DNA of 64,000 nt from an uncultured Collinsella sp. (GTDB taxonomy: Bacteria > Actinomycetota > Coriobacteriia > Coriobacteriales > Coriobacteriaceae), in NCBI GenBank assembly GCA_900752545.1, contig CAADVS010000086.1, forward strand, positions 9,771 to 73,770. Reading direction: 5' to 3'. Positions 59,032 through 64,000 of the stretch are shown piece by piece (the first letter of the stretch is position 1; each line of letters begins with the position of its first letter). A model generated the notes under the pieces. That model was not told where the DNA came from and ran no database searches. It saw nothing but the letters and a program-made list of their open reading frames with translations. The translations under genes were made by a program, and so were the position numbers.

Positions 59032-60167
59032 TCTACCTGGATAACGCGGCGACGACCATGCACAAGCCGCAGACGGTCATCGATGCCGTGACGCAGGCGA
59101 TGTGCTCGCTTGGCAATGCCGGGCGCGGTGCCACGTCTGGTGCCCTCGATGCCGCTCGTACGATTCACGCTTGCCGTGCCAAGCTCGCGCGCCTTTTGGG
59201 TTGCCCGAGGGCGGACCATGTGTGCTTTACGCCCAACTCTACGGCGGCGCTCAACACCGCCATCAACGGGGTGGTGCGCCCCGGCGACCGCGTGGTCACG
59301 ACGGTGCTCGAGCACAACTCGGTGCTACGCCCGCTCAATCGCCTGGCGACGGAGCAGGGTGTGATGGTTGAGCATGCGGGCTGCGACGCGAACGGCGCGC
59401 TCGACTATGACGAGCTTGAGCGCCTGGTCACACCGGGTGCGCGTGCCGTCGTGGTGACGCATGCCTCCAACGTGACTGGTAATGCCGTTGACGTTGCGCG
59501 CGTGGCTGCCATGGCGCATGCTGCCGGCGCCCTCGTGATCGTCGATGCTTCGCAGTCTGCCGGCGCGATGCATGTCGATATGCAGGCTATGGGCCTCGAC
59601 GTCGTGTGCTTTACCGGCCACAAGGGGCTCATGGGTCCACAGGGCACCGGCGGCCTGGCCGTGGCGGAGGGCGTTGACGTGGCTCCGTGGGCCATGGGCG
59701 GCACGGGCGTGCACAGCTTCGATGCACTGCAGCCGCTCGAGTGGCCCACGCGCCTTGAGGCGGGCACGCTCAACGGTCACGGCATCGCGGGACTTTCCGC
59801 AGGTCTCGACTTTATCGAGGCACAAGGCGGGGTCGAGGCGATTGCGGCGCATGAGCGCGCGCTTGCCGAGCGCTTCCTCGCCGGCGTTCGCGAAATCCCC
59901 GGCATTGCGCTCTACGGTGCGTTTGACCAGCCTGTGCGCTCGGCGATCGTCTCGCTCAACGTGGGCGATATCGACTCTGCCGAGATCTCGGACGCGCTTA
60001 TGCAAGGGTGGGGGATTGCGACGCGCCCCGGTGCCCATTGCGCTCCGCTCATGCACCGCGTGCTCGGGACCGAGCGCCAGGGTATCGTTCGCTTTTCGTT
60101 TGGGTATTTCAACACGGCCGAGGAAGTCGACACCGCGATTGACGCTTTGCGCGATTTAGCCTGCTAG
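59028..60167 (+). CDS. Cysteine desulfurase family protein (NifS/Csd-like)
   Basis: Class V aminotransferase that takes sulfur, or selenium from selenocysteine, from its substrate via a persulfide/perselenide. 379 residues. Landmarks: MIYLDNAATTMHKPQ, FTPNSTAALNTAI, CDANGALDY, THASNVTGNAVDV, the PLP lysine in FTGHKGLMGPQGTGG, and the acceptor cysteine in TRPGAHCAPLMHR. The end resembles the family found with YedF. ATG 59028 overlaps the DUF3343 stop, so it is translationally coupled. It may feed selD with selenide. Confidence 0.92.
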   Translation: MIYLDNAATTMHKPQTVIDAVTQAMCSLGNAGRGATSGALDAARTIHACRAKLARLLGCPRADHVCFTPNSTAALNTAINGVVRPGDRVVTTVLEHNSVLRPLNRLATEQGVMVEHAGCDANGALDYDELERLVTPGARAVVVTHASNVTGNAVDVARVAAMAHAAGALVIVDASQSAGAMHVDMQAMGLDVVCFTGHKGLMGPQGTGGLAVAEGVDVAPWAMGGTGVHSFDALQPLEWPTRLEAGTLNGHGIAGLSAGLDFIEAQGGVEAIAAHERALAERFLAGVREIPGIALYGAFDQPVRSAIVSLNVGDIDSAEISDALMQGWGIATRPGAHCAPLMHRVLGTERQGIVRFSFGYFNTAEEVDTAIDALRDLAC

Positions 60168-60181
60168 AGCGTATATACTTG

Positions 60182-60211
60182 CGGGACGGGTCTTTTGCCC
60201 GTCCCGTTTTT
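60182..60211 (+). terminator. Intrinsic terminator after the cysteine desulfurase gene
   Basis: CGGGACGGG / CCCGTCCCG nine-pair stem with a seven-base loop, followed by TTTTTG. It ends the selenium operon. Confidence 0.93.
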
Positions 60212-60234
60212 GTTTCGACCCGAAAGGTGTGCCT

Positions 60235-61593
60235 ATGGCCTCATCCGCCCCGCGCGGCCTGCGCTCCGACCATGTCGTTACCGTCGGCATTGCGCTGTTC
60301 TCGATGCTCTTTGGCGCTGGTAACCTCATCATTCCGCCGTTGCTGGCACTTCAGGCCGGCACAGCCACGCCGCTTGCCATGATCGGCTTTTTGATTGCCG
60401 CTATCGGTCTGCCTGTTATGGGCTTTATCGCCGTCGCGCTCGCCGGAACGGCGCGCGAGCTTGCCGGCCGCGTGCATCCTAAGTTTGGCGAATTCTTCGT
60501 TGCGGCGGTCTACCTGGCCATCGGTCCGTGCCTGGCCATTCCGCGCACAAGCTCTACAGCGTTCGAAATGCTGGTGCCGCTGCTGCCCGAGGGCGTTTCG
60601 CTCGGCGCAGCACGTCTGGTGTTTGCCATCGGGTTCTTCGTCGTCGCGTTTGTGCTCACGCTGCGCCCAGGTGTCATCACGCGCGTGCTCGGCCGCATTA
60701 CGGGCCCCGCGCTCATTGCGCTCATCGTGCTGGTCGTGGGTGCTGCCGTGATCTCGCCGCTGGGACCGGCTGCCACGCCGCAGGCCCCCTACAATGCCGG
60801 TGCTGCCGTGCAGGGCTTTCTGACCGGCTACCAGACCATGGACCTGCTTGCGTCGCTCGCCTTTGGCATCATCATCGCCGAGACCATCCATGAGCTGGGC
60901 GTTACCGACGACAAGCGCGTCGCTTTTGAGATATCGCGTTCCGGTGTGATCGCCGGCGTGCTCATGGCCATCATCTACTGCGGCTTGGGCCTTGCCGGCA
61001 TGCAGCTCGGCACCGTGATGCCCGACGCTACCAACGGCGCCGCCATCCTTGCCCGCTCTGCCTCCATGCACTTTGGCCTTGCCGGCACGGTCGTGGTCTT
61101 CGCCATCTTCTTTCTCGCCTGCATGAACGTGTGCATTGGCCTTATCAGCTGCTGCTCGCGTTACTTCTGCGAGACGTATGTGGTCGAAGGGGGAGTGGAG
61201 GCTTCCGAGGAGGCCATGCGCCGTCCTTTTGCGATTCTTGCCTTTGTGTTCGCGGCGTTTTCGTGCGTGCTTTCCAACGTGGGCCTCGACGTGATTCTTA
61301 TGTTCTCGGTGCCTATGCTCAACGCCTTGTATCCCGTTGCCATCGTGCTGGTGCTGATGGGCCTGGTGCACGGCTTTTGCGACGCTCATCCGCAGGTGTG
61401 GATCTGGGTCGGCGGCGTCGTCGCGGTGCAGAGTGTGATCACCTCGGTCCGTGATGCGTTCTTTGCGGGCGCGTGGCTGCCGTTCGATGCGCTACCGCTG
61501 GCGGATATCGGTGCCGCGTGGGCGCCGGTTGCCGTGGTGGCATTTGTGATCGGTCTGCTCCATAGTCGTTTTGTTGCACATTCGAGGAGCTAA
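60235..61593 (+). CDS. brnQ: Branched-chain amino acid carrier BrnQ
   Basis: LIVCS-family Na+ or H+ symporter for Leu, Ile and Val. 452 residues, about 12 hydrophobic segments. The family start VTVGIALFSMLFGAGNLIIPPLL, then IAVALAGTARELAGRVHPKFGEFF and GPCLAIPRTSSTAFEM are clear. ATG 60235 lies seven bases after GAAAGG. GTG 60229 is nearer that site and less likely. It stands alone between the selenium operon and two tRNA genes. Confidence 0.94.
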   Translation: MASSAPRGLRSDHVVTVGIALFSMLFGAGNLIIPPLLALQAGTATPLAMIGFLIAAIGLPVMGFIAVALAGTARELAGRVHPKFGEFFVAAVYLAIGPCLAIPRTSSTAFEMLVPLLPEGVSLGAARLVFAIGFFVVAFVLTLRPGVITRVLGRITGPALIALIVLVVGAAVISPLGPAATPQAPYNAGAAVQGFLTGYQTMDLLASLAFGIIIAETIHELGVTDDKRVAFEISRSGVIAGVLMAIIYCGLGLAGMQLGTVMPDATNGAAILARSASMHFGLAGTVVVFAIFFLACMNVCIGLISCCSRYFCETYVVEGGVEASEEAMRRPFAILAFVFAAFSCVLSNVGLDVILMFSVPMLNALYPVAIVLVLMGLVHGFCDAHPQVWIWVGGVVAVQSVITSVRDAFFAGAWLPFDALPLADIGAAWAPVAVVAFVIGLLHSRFVAHSRS

Positions 61594-61684
61594 GGCATCA
61601 ATGCTTGCACAGGCGGGGAGTCTCCCCTATAATTTCCTTCGCTTTGGGACACGCAAGGTTTAGACCTTAGCTGCTCAACACCTT

Positions 61685-61761
61685 CGGGACGTGGCGCAGT
61701 TTGGTAGCGCGCCTGCTTTGGGAGCAGGATGTCGCAGGTTCAAATCCTGTCGTCCCGACCA
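61685..61761 (+). tRNA. tRNA-Pro (TGG anticodon)
   Basis: Acceptor stem CGGGACG / CGTCCCG, anticodon stem CCTGC / GCAGG around loop TTTGGGA giving anticodon TGG, T-arm GCAGG TTCAAAT CCTGT, and an encoded CCA end (ACCA). Confidence 0.97.
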
Positions 61762-61767
61762 TATCTT

Positions 61768-61841
61768 GCGGGCGTAGTTCAATGGTAGAACCCCAGCCTT
61801 CCAAGCTGATGACGCGGGTTCGATTCCCGTCGCCCGCTCCA
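61768..61841 (+). tRNA. tRNA-Gly (TCC anticodon)
   Basis: Acceptor stem GCGGGCG / CGCCCGC, anticodon loop CTTCCAA giving anticodon TCC, T-arm GCGGG TTCGATT CCCGT, and encoded CCA. It follows tRNA-Pro after six bases. Confidence 0.97.
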
Positions 61842-61852
61842 TAGGATAGTTT

Positions 61853-61890
61853 TAACGGCTTTGGCTCCATTTGGTGTCAGAGCCGTTTTC
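61853..61890 (+). terminator. Terminator after the tRNA pair
   Basis: AACGGCTTTG / CAGAGCCGTT stem with a mismatch and a loop of about 15 bases, followed by TTCATAT. Confidence 0.65.
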
Positions 61891-61922
61891 ATATACATGC
61901 CGGGACCCCACATCCCCTCCTA

Positions 61923-61989
61923 AGTTGCGGTGAAATACGGACTGTTTTTCGGCTTTTATGGCCCATGTAGTCCGTATTTCACCGCAACT
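61923..61989. repeat. Palindrome family A, copy 4
   Basis: Perfect 21-base arms (beginning AGTTGCGGTGAAATACGGAC) with a 25-base centre, after the tRNA pair and before the AbiEi-like gene. Arms are nearly the same as copy 5, while the centre differs. Confidence 0.93.
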
Positions 61990-62137
61990 ATTTGTAAGGT
62001 TGGATTTTGATGCCGTTGGGAGGGTCGTAGCGACCGTCTACCGAGAGTGGAAATATTTTTTGAAGCTCTGACCTGCGACGTCAAGCTTTTGGTCAGCTTT
62101 TGGCAAGGCCTGCGGACGGAAGCATGCGATAGCGTAA

Positions 62138-62156
62138 TGGTATTCTCTCCGCCGTG
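62138..62156 (+). promoter_or_regulatory. Extended -10 before the AbiEi-like gene
   Basis: TGGTATTCT (62138-62146) is an extended -10 that would start transcription at about 62153, at or next to the first possible start codons (GTG 62154, ATG 62157). This suggests a leaderless message. The preceding DNA is AT-rich and holds a near-dyad AAGCTCTGACC / GGTCAGCTT (62063-62099). Confidence 0.4.
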
Positions 62157-63176
62157 ATGGTTATGGGGTTGGCCATGCTCGATAAAGGCAAACATTTTCC
62201 GCAGGCATATGCAAGGATGCTATTCTCGGCCGTTGGAATTCATCAAGATGGACAGCTGCTTATACCAATTGATCCTTGGGATGAACGCCATGCGCGTGAG
62301 CTTATGCAGGAAGAGCTCATGCTTCGTCTTTACAACCACGTGTATGCGGATCCGGTCTATTGGAATAATCTTGGGGTTGAAGATCGTATCTTTCAGCTGG
62401 CATCCGCTATTGCGGTCGTTGAACCGGATGCTGTGTTTTGCGGAGCGACAGCAGCGCTGCTCTACGGCATCGGCTCGGCGTATACGCTTCTGGATAAAGT
62501 GCAAGTGCTGCTGCCACGGTCTACAAGGCGCGATACGTATGAGTTCGTTGAATACAAGCGCTGGCGCCCGGGCGAAGTGTGGCGTCTCGGCCCGTTTACG
62601 CTGACAGACCCCTATCGGACGGTGGTCGATATTGCCCGCACGAGTGCATTTCGGTATGCGCTTGGCTACGTCGATGGATTGGCTCGTGAGTACGATGTTG
62701 CCCGCGAGGAGCTGCGTGCGTATGCACAGGCCAATTGTCGCGGTTTGCATGGCATCTCCCGTGCGTTTGGCGTGTTCGAATATATGGACGGAAGGTCGGA
62801 TAACGGGGGAGAGTCCGAGGCGCGAGCGGCAATGATCCTTGCAGGCGTCGTTGCGCCCGAGCTTCAGGTTGAGATTGATCGGCCAGGAAACGCCTGCTAT
62901 TATCTGGCAGATTATGGTTGGCAGATGCCAGATGGGTCATGGATGTTGGCAGAGCTTCATGGTTTGGGTAAGTTTGAGGATGAAACTCAAAAAGATTCGG
63001 AACATGCTGCGGCAAAAACCTATCGAGCCGCCTTATTGCGCGACGCGAACCTTCGCGCCATGGGCCACAACGTCATTCATTTCAAACTCTCGGACACCTA
63101 CGACGTAGAATCGTTCGGTGCCATGATGCGCGGTTACGGCATTCCGACAACAAAACCCTACGCCGAATCCCGATAG
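62157..63176 (+). CDS. AbiEi/nuclease-like protein, function unknown
   Basis: About 339 residues. The middle (ASAIAVVEPDAVFCGATAALLYGIG, then PYRTVVDIARTSAFRYALGYVDGLARE) matches the pattern of AbiEi-type antitoxin-like proteins of actinobacteria. The last 120 residues look like a restriction-endonuclease-fold (DUF559/Vsr-like) domain: SEARAAMILAGV, ADYGW, and AELHGLGKF as a D...ExxxxK core. No toxin partner is adjacent. Starts at GTG 62154, ATG 62163 or ATG 62175 are also possible. Codon use is less GC-biased than neighbours, suggesting transfer. The family assignment is from pattern only. Confidence 0.65.
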   Translation: MVMGLAMLDKGKHFPQAYARMLFSAVGIHQDGQLLIPIDPWDERHARELMQEELMLRLYNHVYADPVYWNNLGVEDRIFQLASAIAVVEPDAVFCGATAALLYGIGSAYTLLDKVQVLLPRSTRRDTYEFVEYKRWRPGEVWRLGPFTLTDPYRTVVDIARTSAFRYALGYVDGLAREYDVAREELRAYAQANCRGLHGISRAFGVFEYMDGRSDNGGESEARAAMILAGVVAPELQVEIDRPGNACYYLADYGWQMPDGSWMLAELHGLGKFEDETQKDSEHAAAKTYRAALLRDANLRAMGHNVIHFKLSDTYDVESFGAMMRGYGIPTTKPYAESR

Positions 63177-63202
63177 CGAAATCGTTCGCGGTCCATCTTT
63201 AA

Positions 63203-63273
63203 TAAGTTGCGGTGAAATACGGACTGTTTTGCGGTTTGGCCAGCAAAAACAGTCCGTATTTCACCGCAACTTA
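63203..63273. repeat. Palindrome family A, copy 5
   Basis: Perfect 28-base arms (beginning TAAGTTGCGGTGAAATACGG) with a 15-base centre, between the convergent AbiEi-like and PIN toxin genes. It is the longest copy of this family in the window. Confidence 0.95.
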
Positions 63274-63286
63274 GGAGGGGATGGGG

Positions 63287-63763
63287 TTAGCTGCGGGGGC
63301 GGTGGCGGAGTTTGTCGATGGTGGAGTCGGTGCTTCGGCTGCGGGCTTCGGCGGCGCGGTCGCGGGTTTCGGCAGCGGTTTGGCGTTTGCGGCGGTAATC
63401 GATCATGCCTTGGATGATGGGCTTGCCAAAGCTCACGACATCATCGTTGTAGATGGCGGTTCGGGCCGCGAGGAGGCAGTCGGTAAAGTCCATATGGGTC
63501 TTGCCAAAGAGTTTGATGGCAAGGGCGACAACGGTGGGCTCGTCGACCATGACGTCATCGAGTAGCCTTCTCATGGCCGTAGCAATCTCAGCGCGGGGAA
63601 CCTTATAGACGTCGCGCAGCGTGACCACGACGCGCGTGATGATTTCGGGATAGACACGAGCGGTGCGCGTGGCGATGACCTTGGCGGCGCGCGGTGATAG
63701 AACTTCGTCGTCATTAAGCAGGTAGCGCAGGATGACGGTCTCGTCGATGATGGTGCTACTCAT
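63287..63763 (-). CDS. PIN domain protein, putative toxin
   Basis: 158 residues. The PIN ribonuclease pattern is visible: N-terminal TIIDETVILRYLLNDDE (first acidic site), a central ARVYPEIITRVVVTL (Glu), and MDFTDCLLAARTAIYNDDVVSFGK (two to three acidic residues). The C-terminal 30 residues are basic. Its start overlaps the 3' end of the upstream antitoxin-like gene by eight bases, the usual coupling of a type II toxin-antitoxin pair. Confidence 0.85.
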   Translation of the reverse strand: MSSTIIDETVILRYLLNDDEVLSPRAAKVIATRTARVYPEIITRVVVTLRDVYKVPRAEIATAMRRLLDDVMVDEPTVVALAIKLFGKTHMDFTDCLLAARTAIYNDDVVSFGKPIIQGMIDYRRKRQTAAETRDRAAEARSRSTDSTIDKLRHRPRS

Positions 63764-64000
63764 GGATATCTACTTCCTCGGGGCCCAAAATCGAATCGTC
63801 GCATTCTGTAGCAAGGTACTCAATCCAGGCATTGCGCTCCTCGGAGCGGCGATTGGGGTCCCCATATGCTTTGAGCGATCCATAGGCGGCGGTGCCGTCC
63901 TTTGAGCGCACGGCGACCGGCTGAAAGGGAAGCTTGCGCATCAAAATGCTCTGCGCGACACAAAGGCGAACGGCCTCGGCAAGCGATGTGCCCATGGCGT
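63756..64000 (-). CDS. RelB/DinJ-like antitoxin, 5' end cut by window
   Basis: At least 80 residues are visible and the frame is open to the window edge. MGTSLAEAVRLCVAQSILMRKLPFQP has the RelB/DinJ antitoxin pattern (AxRLfxxQ...kgLPF), which normally follows a DNA-binding ribbon strand of about 25 residues that would lie beyond the edge. ATG 63995 is therefore probably internal. The acidic C-terminus (DDSILGPEEVDIHE) would wrap the toxin. It overlaps the PIN gene by eight bases. Confidence 0.75.
   Translation of the reverse strand, partial: AMGTSLAEAVRLCVAQSILMRKLPFQPVAVRSKDGTAAYGSLKAYGDPNRRSEERNAWIEYLATECDDSILGPEEVDIHE

Overview
The window is a chromosomal segment of a high-GC Gram-positive anaerobe, most likely a coriobacterium close to Collinsella. 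This is inferred from gene content and codon use, not from a database search. Supporting signs are the actinobacterial division block (ftsZ, pgeF, yggS, sepF, yggT, divIVA), AAAGGAGG-type ribosome sites with some GTG/TTG starts, a class A RNase P RNA, and oxygen-sensitive functions typical of gut anaerobes: an L-cysteine desulfidase family protein, double-cubane/2-hydroxyacyl-CoA dehydratase family proteins with their ATPase activator, a C_GCAxxG_C_C protein, and a selenium locus.

Layout. 1-14 kb: cell wall and division (murG partial, murC, murB, ftsQ, ftsZ, pgeF), interrupted by a complete phosphate uptake operon (pstSCAB-phoU), then yggS, sepF, yggT and divIVA. 14-17 kb, minus strand: a nitroreductase and a second phosphate system (PiT transporter plus DUF47 partner). 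17-20 kb: a small gene behind a LexA-like box, a Bax-inhibitor-1 family membrane protein, a PARG-like protein and an SGNH hydrolase. 20-24 kb: thiD, thiC with a TPP riboswitch, an unknown membrane-anchored protein and yaaA. 24-30 kb: an M18 aminopeptidase, polA and a HAD phosphatase. 30-34 kb: argG (behind an arginine-rich leader peptide), argH and ndk. 34-40 kb: rpiB, cysteine desulfidase, HAD, rpsA, rnpB and a YigZ protein. 40-47.5 kb: a GCAxxG protein, metY, an MFS exporter, xpt, a release-factor-like rescue protein, a lipid kinase and a ClC channel/exchanger.

47.5-60.2 kb is the most distinctive part. It holds molybdenum cofactor insertion genes (moeA, mogA), molybdate uptake (modABC), two double-cubane/dehydratase-type proteins with one activator ATPase, and a selenium set (selD, yedF, a DUF3343 carrier candidate and a NifS-like cysteine desulfurase). 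selD reads through an in-frame UGA followed by a SECIS-like hairpin, so it appears to encode a selenocysteine enzyme. Together these genes would supply molybdate, insert Mo into molybdopterin, mobilise S/Se and make selenophosphate. That fits a selenium-dependent molybdoenzyme and selenoprotein lifestyle, although no molybdoenzyme, selA, selB or selC is visible here.

60-64 kb: a BrnQ transporter, tRNA-Pro and tRNA-Gly, a lone AbiEi/nuclease-like protein, and a toxin-antitoxin pair (PIN domain toxin with a RelB/DinJ-like antitoxin cut by the window end).

Intergenic regions carry many long perfect or near-perfect palindromes. One family (outer arms AAGTTGCGGTGA) occurs five times, mostly between convergent genes. 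A second family occurs twice, on both sides of the second dehydratase-like gene. No CRISPR array, insertion sequence or prophage was seen.
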